The translations under genes were made by a program, and so were the position numbers. Shown one piece after another: positions 7,985 to 15,594 of a DNA stretch of 64,000 nucleotides (position 1 is its first letter; the number at the start of each line of letters is the position of its first letter). The notes beneath the pieces were generated by a model. It saw only the letters and a program-made list of their open reading frames with translations, had not been told where the DNA came from and searched no databases. The DNA is from JANOSH01 sp031415695 (GTDB lineage Bacteria; Actinomycetota; Acidimicrobiia; Acidimicrobiales; Ilumatobacteraceae). Location of the stretch: assembly GCA_031415695.1 (NCBI GenBank), contig JANOSH010000022.1, positions 1 through 64,000 of the forward strand. Direction: 5' to 3'.

Positions 7985-9052
7985 ATGGTGAGTCAGCCGT
8001 TCGCGGTCTTCTTCGACAGCTACGAACATCATCACCAGCCGATTGTCGGCGGCAAATGCGCAAGTCTCGGAGCGATGACGCAAGCTGGCCTTCCCGTTCC
8101 CGGAGGGTTCGCAGTTACCACCCACGCCTTCTGGGATTCGATGCGTCGTGACGGTGTCGCCCCCATCGTCGACGAACTCCTCGCACATCTCGATGTCACC
8201 GACATCAAACGACTCGTCGGCGTGGCTGCTCGATGCCGACAGACCGTGCTCGATGCTGGCCCGTCGGCCCGAGCCGAGCAGTCCATCCGCGAGAACTACC
8301 GGGCACTGGTCGAACAAACCGGCACGGCCGATCTACCCGTTGCGGTACGTTCGAGCGCCACCGCCGAGGATCAACCCGATGCGTCATTCGCGGGCCAACA
8401 GGACACCTACCTGTGGATCCGAGGCGAAGACGAAGTGGTCAACCACGTAGTTCGGTGCTGGGCCAGCATGTATACCGACCGGGCCATCTCGTACCGGGTC
8501 GAGAACGGGTATCCGCACCACGACGTGGCCATGAGCGTCGCAGTCCAGACGATGGTGTTACCCAAAGCCGCTGGCGTCGCCTTCACGCTCAACCCAATCA
8601 ACGGCGACCGATCGACCATCGTCATCGACTCCGCGTTCGGGTTAGGCGAATCAGTCGTGTCAGGCACCGTTACACCCGATAACTACATGGTCGACAAAGT
8701 GATCTTCGAAATCACAAAACGAACGGTGTCGGCCAAGGAAGAAGAGTGCTGTGTCGAAGGCGACACGGTCGTTCATCGACCCCTCGATGCCGACCGATCC
8801 ACGGTGCCAAGCGTTACCGACGACGAGATCAAGGCCATTGCCCGCCTGGCCCGGCAGGCCGAAAAACACTTCGGGCGCCCGCAAGATATCGAGTGGGCTG
8901 TCACGATCGGGGCCGACGGAACGAGCACGATTCACCTGTTGCAAAGCCGCCCTGAAACCGTGTGGAGCAACAAGCCACGACAGATCTCAACGGGGGTCAT
9001 GTCGGCCGTTGACGGTGTTGTCAGCAACCTGCTGCGCCCGACAAAAATCTAA
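7985..9052 (+). CDS. PEP synthase-like ATP-binding subunit (phenylphosphate synthase beta-like)
   Basis: 355 residues, covering only the ATP-grasp PPDK_N part of PEP synthase: PIVGGKCASLGAM at the N-terminus, VAVRSSATAEDQPDASFAGQQ, and FGLGESVVSG. It ends with IHLLQSRPE, where full-length enzymes would go on to the phosphohistidine domain. That domain is instead encoded by the next gene. Splitting into about 40-kDa and 70-kDa subunits is the layout of Thauera phenylphosphate synthase. The ATG at 7985 is preferred to the one at 7949 because it lies the same distance from its operator as the dioxygenase start does. It would transfer the ATP beta-phosphate to the partner's histidine. Confidence 0.8.
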   Translation: MVSQPFAVFFDSYEHHHQPIVGGKCASLGAMTQAGLPVPGGFAVTTHAFWDSMRRDGVAPIVDELLAHLDVTDIKRLVGVAARCRQTVLDAGPSARAEQSIRENYRALVEQTGTADLPVAVRSSATAEDQPDASFAGQQDTYLWIRGEDEVVNHVVRCWASMYTDRAISYRVENGYPHHDVAMSVAVQTMVLPKAAGVAFTLNPINGDRSTIVIDSAFGLGESVVSGTVTPDNYMVDKVIFEITKRTVSAKEEECCVEGDTVVHRPLDADRSTVPSVTDDEIKAIARLARQAEKHFGRPQDIEWAVTIGADGTSTIHLLQSRPETVWSNKPRQISTGVMSAVDGVVSNLLRPTKI

Positions 9053-9086
9053 GCATCAGCACATCAACAGACCCTTGGGGGACACC

Positions 9087-10892
9087 ATGGCCAAAGACCG
9101 CTTCGACAGCCCATTTTCGATAGAGACACCCCCCGGTGCACAGGGCTGGGAAGACTTGTATTCGTACCACCTGTTGTTCAGCGAGGAACGCAAAGCGTAC
9201 GACGATTCCACGTTCTGGATTCGCGACTCGATCCACTTGCCGACGGTGCTACCGCCGTTCGACATGAGCCTGGTCGAGTACGCGTTCGCGTCGCTCGGGT
9301 CATACAACAGCCGGCATTACATCATCCCGCCAGCGATGGGTATCGATATGCGGGTGCTGAACGGCTACTTCTACCTGTCCCCTGTTGGTGTCGACCCCGA
9401 GTTGATCGGGCCCCGCGTCGAACACTTCATGCAACGCGCCGGACACTATTTTGGCAATTGGGACGCCATCGAGGCCGAGTGGATCGACAAGGCCAAGGTT
9501 GTCATCGGCAAGCTCGAAGCACTTGAATTCCATCCGCTGCCCGACATGGTCGATATCGAGGTCGTTACCAGTCACGCCGGCAGGTCAAATGTGTACGACC
9601 TTCAGCACACCTACCACGAACTCATCGACCTCACGCTCGAGTTGTGGCAGTACCACTTCGAGATGCTCAACCTCGGGTATGCCGCCTACCTCGATTACTT
9701 CGGGTTTTGCAAGCAGGTCTTCCCATCTATTCCCGACCTCGCCATCGCCAAAATGGTGGCTGGCATCGAAGTCGATCTGTTCCGTCCCGACGAAGAACTA
9801 CGCCGGCTAGCACGCCTAGCTGTTGAGCTTGGCCTGGGTGGCACCCTGTGCACCGGTACCTACGATCAGGCTTTGGCCGCTGTGGATGTTGCCCCTGGGG
9901 GCGATGTGTGGCTGGCCGAATACGCGAAGGCGCAGTATCCGTGGTTCAACTACTCGGCCGGTACCGGGTTTTACCATTCCGACGCCGTTTGGGCTGAGCG
10001 TCTCGACATCCCGTTCTCGTTCATGCGTAGCTACATCGAAAAGCTGCAAGCAGGCGAGGAAATCGACACCCCCACCGAGCACATCATTGCCGAACGAGAC
10101 CGCATCGCCGCCGAGTACATCGACCTGCTCGACGGGGACGACAAAGCCAACTTCGAAGGCAAACTCGGCCTCAGCCGTACCGTGTTCCACTACGTCGAGA
10201 ATCACAACTTCTACGTCGAGCATTGGGGCATCAGCGTCATGTGGCGCAAGATGCGCGAGCTGTCCAGCGTGCTCATGAAAGAAGGTTTCTGGCACAATGT
10301 CGACGACATCTTCATGCTCAAGCGCGACGAAATCCCCGTTGCACTCAGCGATATGACATTCGCATGGTCAGCAGGTGTTGCCCCTCGCGGTCCGTCTCAT
10401 TGGCCAGCCATTATTGAAAAGCGCCGAGGAATCATGGCGGCGTGCCAAGCGTGGGATGCGCCACCGGCACTTGGCCCGCCGCCTGAGGTTGTGACCGAAC
10501 CATTCACCATCATGTTGTGGGGCGTTACCAGCGACTCGATCCAAAAGTGGTTGGGTGGCATGAGCGCCGACGGTGGCCTCAGCGGGTTCGCAGCCTCGCC
10601 CGGTGTAGCCGAGGGTATTGCCCGGGTGCTTACCAACGCCGACCAGTTGGCCGAGCTACAAGACGGCGAAATTCTTGTCGCACCGGTCACGGCACCGTCG
10701 TGGGCGCCGGTGTTCCGCAAGATTGCCGGAACGGTGACTGACTCTGGTGGAATGATGAGCCATGCCGCCATCGTCTGTCGCGAGTACGGGCTTCCGGCTG
10801 TCACAGGCACAGCGTTTGCCACCAAGGCCATCAAGACCGGTATGCGTGTTCGTGTCGATGGCGACAACGGTACGTGCACCATCCTCGACTGA
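9087..10892 (+). CDS. PEP-utilising phosphohistidine subunit (phenylphosphate synthase alpha-like)
   Basis: 601 residues. The C-terminal mobile domain carries GGMMSHAAIVCREYGLPAV, with the phosphorylated histidine near residue 559. The first 480 residues are an alpha-helical substrate domain, rich in aromatic residues, and resemble neither PEP synthase nor pyruvate phosphate dikinase. Together with the preceding ATP-grasp subunit this matches phenylphosphate synthase (protein 1, 70 kDa) and the CreHI alkylphenol kinase of Corynebacterium, which phosphorylate a phenolic hydroxyl. Rifampicin phosphotransferase has the same domains on a single chain and is a weaker alternative. A GGGGGA Shine-Dalgarno lies before the ATG. 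I see no third, CBS-domain subunit. Confidence 0.78.
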   Translation: MAKDRFDSPFSIETPPGAQGWEDLYSYHLLFSEERKAYDDSTFWIRDSIHLPTVLPPFDMSLVEYAFASLGSYNSRHYIIPPAMGIDMRVLNGYFYLSPVGVDPELIGPRVEHFMQRAGHYFGNWDAIEAEWIDKAKVVIGKLEALEFHPLPDMVDIEVVTSHAGRSNVYDLQHTYHELIDLTLELWQYHFEMLNLGYAAYLDYFGFCKQVFPSIPDLAIAKMVAGIEVDLFRPDEELRRLARLAVELGLGGTLCTGTYDQALAAVDVAPGGDVWLAEYAKAQYPWFNYSAGTGFYHSDAVWAERLDIPFSFMRSYIEKLQAGEEIDTPTEHIIAERDRIAAEYIDLLDGDDKANFEGKLGLSRTVFHYVENHNFYVEHWGISVMWRKMRELSSVLMKEGFWHNVDDIFMLKRDEIPVALSDMTFAWSAGVAPRGPSHWPAIIEKRRGIMAACQAWDAPPALGPPPEVVTEPFTIMLWGVTSDSIQKWLGGMSADGGLSGFAASPGVAEGIARVLTNADQLAELQDGEILVAPVTAPSWAPVFRKIAGTVTDSGGMMSHAAIVCREYGLPAVTGTAFATKAIKTGMRVRVDGDNGTCTILD

Positions 10893-10934
10893 TCAACGTG
10901 CGTTGGTGACGTTGGAGCCTGTGGGCAGCTGCTT

Positions 10935-11702
10935 ATGACTGATCAGCTGTCCACGGTCGCCAAGACGCTCCGGGTGCTGGAAGCATTCAGCTACGCCCAA
11001 CCGGTGTTGGGCGTATCGGAATTGGCACGAAAACTCGGCATGGGAAAAAGCAGTGTGCATCGGGCACTGAGCACCCTGCACGAGCATGGGTATGTCATCA
11101 AGACTCCAGACGATCGCTACCGATTGGGCCTCAAGCTCCACGAGATGGGCCAGTTAGTGGTGTCCGGGCTACGCCTGCATGAGGTGGCGCACGACCCGCT
11201 CGACCGGTTGCGCCGCGACACCAACGAATCGGTTCATCTCGCTGTACTCGACGGCGTCGATGTCGTATACATCGACCGTCTGGAAACAGCGGCACAGATG
11301 CGCATGTTTTCCAGGGTGGGACGCCGCATGCCCGCCCACGTCACGTCGTCGGGCAAGTGTTTGCTGGCCTTTGGTTCAGCCGAGTCCGTCGAGGCGGTGG
11401 TTGCTCACGGGCTGGCTCGAATGGCACCGCGATCCATCACGACACCAGCCATGTTCCGAGACGTACTCACACAGGTTCGCGCCGATGGGTACGCCGTCAG
11501 CGTCGAGGAGAGTGAAAAGGGGGTCGCCAGTGTCGGTGCTCCGGTTTTCGGGCGTGACGGCAGCTGTATCGCTGCGGTGTCACTCGTCGGCCCGGTCTTG
11601 ACGCTTGGCGATGATCAGCTGCGTAGGTATGTGCGCATGGTGCGGCGCTGTTCCATCGAGATCAGCGAGGCAATGGGTTTCGTCGACCGAGACCGGCGGT
11701 GA
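10935..11702 (+). CDS. IclR-family transcriptional regulator
   Basis: 255 residues. The N-terminal winged helix-turn-helix contains LGVSELARKLGMGKSSVHRAL (residues about 25-45) and is followed by GYVIKTPDDRYRLGLKL. The C-terminal effector domain contains HVTSSGKCLLAF and GVASVGAPVF, typical of IclR proteins that bind aromatic or organic acids. It lies 42 bp after the synthase subunit on the same strand. It is the only regulator gene in the block, so it is the likely reader of the 19-bp palindromes, by inference. Confidence 0.88.
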   Translation: MTDQLSTVAKTLRVLEAFSYAQPVLGVSELARKLGMGKSSVHRALSTLHEHGYVIKTPDDRYRLGLKLHEMGQLVVSGLRLHEVAHDPLDRLRRDTNESVHLAVLDGVDVVYIDRLETAAQMRMFSRVGRRMPAHVTSSGKCLLAFGSAESVEAVVAHGLARMAPRSITTPAMFRDVLTQVRADGYAVSVEESEKGVASVGAPVFGRDGSCIAAVSLVGPVLTLGDDQLRRYVRMVRRCSIEISEAMGFVDRDRR

Positions 11703-11758
11703 GCTGGCTCAGTCTGATCATCCGGCCACAGAAATCAAGCCCCTAGGACACCCGGCAC

Positions 11759-11833
11759 CTTCGGACCAACGATGCACCTTGATGCATCGGCTAGTCGTTT
11801 TGCGATGCAGTGGAATGCATCGTTGGTCCGAAG
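11759..11833. repeat. Nested inverted repeat between convergent genes
   Basis: The perfect 18-bp arms CTTCGGACCAACGATGCA (11759-11776) and its complement (11816-11833) enclose an inner 7-bp stem, TGCATCG (11783-11789) with CGATGCA (11803-11809). The motif GATGCA recurs four times in total. It lies between the IclR gene and the convergent DUF3500 gene. No T-run is present, so it is either a bidirectional terminator, a REP/MITE-like repeat, or the folded site of a mobile element. Confidence 0.7.
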
Positions 11834-11916
11834 ACCCGCGGGTGCCAGGGCGCGCCCGATCCAAACGCGTTGTGAATCGCCGCGTCCACCGACCAGCCAT
11901 TCTCGGGGGCAAGTAG

Positions 11917-13008
11917 TTAGTGGTCTTGTGCGTAGTGGGCAGCGAGCGCATCGCTGCCAAAGTCATCGAGCGGGTCGCGCAATACGGCATGTACGTGGTT
12001 CACGTCGTTCTGGGTGTTGTCGTACTCCATGAGCACCCGTGTGCCCTGCACCCGGTAGTAGTGCGGCTCACCAGGCTCGGCCCCACCAGCCCAGGCGAAA
12101 CTCAGTTCGGTCGAATCGAGCTGCGGTAGTCGCGCCGACCATGCGTTGGCGAGTTCGTCGGGTAGCCGGCCGACGTACTGGGTCATGACCTCGGCGAGCA
12201 GTTCGCGTTGCTCGCTCGTCATGGCGGCAGCGCTGAGCCCCTTGGGAGCAACCGCGAGGGAGACGTCGGACCGAGTCTGTTCCGTCGTGCCGAGAGTCTC
12301 GTTGAGCGCCTCGTCGGCTCGTTTCATCTGCTCGATAATCTCGGGTGAAAATGAATCACGAAAAATGGCCCACAGGGCTGGAGCGTTCAAACCAGCGCGT
12401 ACGACCGGTTCGATTCCGCTGACCACGTCGGACGGAGCTGACCCCGAGATCACAGCACGTTGTCGTTGATCGTGGTTGAGCGACCGCAACAAGACCCGAG
12501 CGGTATCCTCGACCGAGGCAAGCGGGCGGTGCAAGTAGCCACCCATCATTGGCGACACCGCGGGTGAGGCCCCGAAGAACAGCGGCGTGGAATACACCTG
12601 ATCGTCGACAATCGTCACGTTGACCGACACATGGTGTCCACCGACCCGCCAACCCCACGCACGGTCGCCCGGTGTCCCGAATATGGAGACGTAATAGCGC
12701 ATGGGGTCGCGACCGCGGCCCTGCAGTTGGTTGCGGAAGTTCTCCCGATAATCCAGCACGTTTTCGAGCCCCATGATGGCGGCAACGGTGTTGTAACCGG
12801 GTTCACTCAAGCCGGTTGCAAGCAACCGCAAACCCTGGCGTTGCTGCAACGGATCGAGCACGCTCAACGGGATACCACCGTGGTCGGTCGGCGTGTAGAA
12901 GAACCTGCGCCGTTCCTCGTCGGTGAAAGGGTACGCCAGCCGCTCACGATCGACCGGTGCGAGCATGGCCAGAAACGCTTCGGCTTCACGAACCATGCGA
13001 GCGATCAT
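11917..13008 (-). CDS. DUF3500 family protein
   Basis: 363 residues resembling the DUF3500 family: an early FTDEERRRFFYTP segment, DHGGIPLSVLDPLQQ, and WGWRVGGHHVSVNVTI in the middle. The C-terminal FSWAGG-like segment is FAWAGGAEPGEPHYYRVQG, followed by EYDNTQNDVNHVHAVLRD, which is characteristic of the family. Function is not established. No signal peptide. The ATG at 13008 is supported by a TAACGT box 7 bases upstream (leaderless). The reading frame stays open for another 41 codons after the TAA. Confidence 0.75.
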   Translation of the reverse strand: MIARMVREAEAFLAMLAPVDRERLAYPFTDEERRRFFYTPTDHGGIPLSVLDPLQQRQGLRLLATGLSEPGYNTVAAIMGLENVLDYRENFRNQLQGRGRDPMRYYVSIFGTPGDRAWGWRVGGHHVSVNVTIVDDQVYSTPLFFGASPAVSPMMGGYLHRPLASVEDTARVLLRSLNHDQRQRAVISGSAPSDVVSGIEPVVRAGLNAPALWAIFRDSFSPEIIEQMKRADEALNETLGTTEQTRSDVSLAVAPKGLSAAAMTSEQRELLAEVMTQYVGRLPDELANAWSARLPQLDSTELSFAWAGGAEPGEPHYYRVQGTRVLMEYDNTQNDVNHVHAVLRDPLDDFGSDALAAHYAQDH

Positions 13009-13181
13009 TCACGACACGTTAGGCGAGCCGTTCCCGGGACGCGAGCGCTCAGTAGCTCACAGCGCTACCGAGCGCGCAAGAAGGCCATTGAATCCGGTTC
13101 GGCAGGCGTCGATTCATCTGCTCCAAAATCTGTCAAGGAAACCCGTCACGAACCGCGGCCGACAGGGGCGGAACGTACAAA

Positions 13182-13970
13182 CTAACCATTCAGGGTTTGA
13201 ACGGTTCTGCGAAGCTCGGCCAGCGTTGTGGGGGCTCCTCTTTCAGGCTTATCGCCCGAGGGTTTCAATACATCGCCCTCGAGGACAAAGATCGACGCTG
13301 TGCGGTCAGCAATCGTCAGGATCGGCATCGGCCGGCCTCGTCCCTTCCAATCAAAGTACTCAGGGTTGATAGTCGAGACCCCGACCACCACGGTCTGGCC
13401 CGGCTTGATTGCGCGAATACCTGTGTCGAGCGCGACAGAAAGGCGGACGCTCGTTGCATTGATTACGCGTGCCGACTCATCGGGCTTGTCGGAAAAGAGA
13501 AACATTCGGTCAGCTATCGACCGAGACAGCTCTAGCTCGATTTTGCCTCCAGCGACGAGTAGCCGCACCTTGTCGCCGCTGCGTAAGGGTTTCGTGAGCC
13601 GAGACTGTGGCCGTTCGGCAATGACTTCGTCGATCACCAAGTCGACCGGCGTGAACGGAACGAACCCGATCGGCTCGCTAGCAACGACAAATTCACCGGA
13701 ATCGGTGTTTAGTAGGGCCTCGCCAATCGCGGCAACAGTGGCGACGACGAACGCATCTGCGGACTCGGTAGCCCTTCCAAAATCAGGCGGCGGGGCGTCG
13801 AACATCAACGTGGACGTCCCTGCGTAGAACTCCCCCGACGTTCGTCCAATAACGCTGCCAGCGTCGACTGGCGAGGACGAGGTCGGGGTTGCGGATGGTG
13901 CCTGGGACCGTGTGCAACCAATCAACCACAAAATACTGGCGAACGAGACGGCGAGAGCTTTGGCGCGCAT
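13182..13970 (-). CDS. Hypothetical lipoprotein
   Basis: 262 residues. The start MRAKALAVSFASILWLIGC gives a signal peptide with lipobox LIGC, followed by a Ser/Thr/Pro linker. The remainder is probably a beta-rich extracytoplasmic domain that I do not recognise. The ATG follows the stop of the protease gene by one base (TGACATG), so translation is coupled and the longer upstream open frame is not used. It may be anchored beside the secreted protease. Confidence 0.65.
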   Translation of the reverse strand: MRAKALAVSFASILWLIGCTRSQAPSATPTSSSPVDAGSVIGRTSGEFYAGTSTLMFDAPPPDFGRATESADAFVVATVAAIGEALLNTDSGEFVVASEPIGFVPFTPVDLVIDEVIAERPQSRLTKPLRSGDKVRLLVAGGKIELELSRSIADRMFLFSDKPDESARVINATSVRLSVALDTGIRAIKPGQTVVVGVSTINPEYFDWKGRGRPMPILTIADRTASIFVLEGDVLKPSGDKPERGAPTTLAELRRTVQTLNG

Positions 13971-13971
13971 G

Positions 13972-14571
13972 TCAGGTACACCCGCTGTATTGACTATGGG
14001 AGTGTCCGTAGACTTGGCACACACCTTGCCGATCGCCGGTGCCTAACCCAACGCCACCGCTGCCGCCCATCACATTTCCACTTGGCACCACTGAGTGACC
14101 GAGGCCAGCAACGTGTCCGAGTTCGTGCGACGCAACTGGACCTACCGATGCGTTCACATGAATCTGCAGCAGTGTCACAAAGATGTGGCCTGAGCTGTTG
14201 TAGGAGGAAGTACATCCAATTGCCGCGGCGGTGCCACAGATGGTGAAATTCACACGATTGACGGCGAACCCACCCGACTCGACCATGTAGTACTCGTGTC
14301 CGTAAGGGCGGTTCCAGTTATTTGCGGCGTTCCGGAATGCGGTGATCCCAGGGTTCGACCACCCTGTCCCAAAATGCCAAGATGCATAGCTTCCCGACTA
14401 ATGGATGTAACAGTTCCCGGAAACTCCAGAGTTCCCTTCCCCGCCGTTACAAGTCCAGCTGTAGCCATTGTCCCCCGGTACGTGAGCAGCGGCAGACGCG
14501 GGCAAAAGTGCGAGCCCAATCGCGCCTGCAACGGCAACGCTGAGAACCTGTAAGGCAATCCGGTTCAACAT
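13972..14571 (-). pseudogene. Matrixin-like zinc metalloprotease with in-frame TAG
   Basis: One continuous frame of 200 codons runs from ATG 14571 to TGA 13972. It has a signal peptide (LSVAVAGAIGLALLPASAAA), and the zinc site HELGHVAGLGHS (HExxHxxGxxH) with a downstream Met-turn (NVMGGS). Codon 58 is TAG (14400-14398). Translation on both sides is coherent: CYIH before, SGSYASWHFGTGW after. So this is a nonsense mutation, a sequencing error, or a read-through site rather than two genes. A GAGGGG Shine-Dalgarno lies 4 bases before the ATG. As written, only a 57-residue peptide would be made. The downstream lipoprotein is translationally coupled to this gene. Confidence 0.75.
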
Positions 14572-14829
14572 CAAGCCCCTCGACTAACGCACTGCGACTG
14601 AACACAGTTCTTGAAACGAACCCCTTTACTCTGACTCTCTCTCTGCCTTGTCAAGAGATTTGACCTAGGCAGACACGGTCCATGAAACCCAAGCGAACAG
14701 CGAGGGCGGTAGTCGGTTACCGTCGTCGGCACTCAGCGTTAAGCGGGCTGTCGGAGTCGGAGCATCTACTACTTGGAAAGGTGAGTTGTCGCGGCCATTG
14801 TCACGTGCCACCAGCCGACCGGTCACTCC

Positions 14830-15594
14830 TTACAGCCAGGACGGCAGGCGCTCTTCGAAGATGGCGCGGATGCCTTCTTGGGCGTCGGGGGTGGCGAACC
14901 AGCCGGCTGAGACTTCTCCGGCCAATGAAAACGCCGCAGTCAGGGGTAGCGCAGGCATCTCGTTGAACAGCCGCTTGGTGCGGCGCAGGGCAGCTGGGTG
15001 CGCCCGTTTGAGACCGGCGAGGATGGGAGCAAGAGCTTCATCCAACGTGTCGGCTACAGCGGTGAGTAGCCCAATGCGAACGGCCTCGTCACCCGCAAAC
15101 TGTTCGCCGCTCATGGCGTACCGCATGAGGCCTCGTCGGTCGACCACCCGTGACAGCGGGATCGAGATGAGTGCTGGGGTGACGCCGATATGCACCTCGG
15201 GGAGCGCAAACGTTGCCGACCGGGGACCAACGGCAATGTCGCACGACGCCACGATGCCGGTACCTCCGGCTCGCACGCTGCCGTTGAGAGCAGCGACGAA
15301 GGGCAGGTCGCTTTCCATGATGAGCTGCATGATGTCGGGCAGCCCACCCTTGAACGCGGCGGCTGTTGTAGCGGCACCGTCGTCGGCGCGTTCTTTCAGG
15401 TCGGCACCCGAGCAAAATACCGTGCCTGTGGCGGTGATGACTGCCACTTTGACCGACGCCGTTGCGATCGCCTGTTGAACGCACGTTCCAAGCTCCGCCA
15501 CGAGCTGACGTGACAGCGCGTTTCTGTTGTGCGGCGAATCGAGGGTAATAGTGGCAACGCCGCTGTCGACCGCGTAGTGAACGAGCTCAGCCAT
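14830..15594 (-). CDS. Enoyl-CoA hydratase/isomerase
   Basis: 254 residues of the crotonase fold. Oxyanion-hole segments are FCSGADLKE and NGSVRAGGTGIVASCDI, and a conserved acidic residue lies in FALPEVHIGVTPA. It overlaps the 3' end of the AtuA-like gene by 8 bases, so the two are co-translated. In terpene-utilisation clusters the equivalent is AtuE, an isohexenylglutaconyl-CoA hydratase. Here the carboxylase subunits of that pathway are absent, so the substrate is uncertain. Confidence 0.82.
   Translation of the reverse strand: MAELVHYAVDSGVATITLDSPHNRNALSRQLVAELGTCVQQAIATASVKVAVITATGTVFCSGADLKERADDGAATTAAAFKGGLPDIMQLIMESDLPFVAALNGSVRAGGTGIVASCDIAVGPRSATFALPEVHIGVTPALISIPLSRVVDRRGLMRYAMSGEQFAGDEAVRIGLLTAVADTLDEALAPILAGLKRAHPAALRRTKRLFNEMPALPLTAAFSLAGEVSAGWFATPDAQEGIRAIFEERLPSWL

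Noticed and set aside
7985..10892. Authentic PEP synthase or pyruvate phosphate dikinase split by a frameshift
   Set aside because: The two genes have separate starts, a spacer with its own Shine-Dalgarno, and the large middle domain is unlike PEP synthase; no PEP-binding TIM barrel is present.
11605..11916. 103-codon plus-strand frame across the inverted repeat
   Set aside because: It begins inside the IclR gene in another frame and reads through both hairpin arms; no protein-like features.
14250..14558. Separate 102-codon gene upstream of the protease
   Set aside because: It is in a different frame from the signal peptide and zinc-site frame, which is continuous apart from one TAG.
14682..14966. 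Possible small gene in the gap before the enoyl-CoA hydratase
   Set aside because: Arg-rich translation, no promoter or ribosome site, and it runs into the hydratase gene on the opposite strand.
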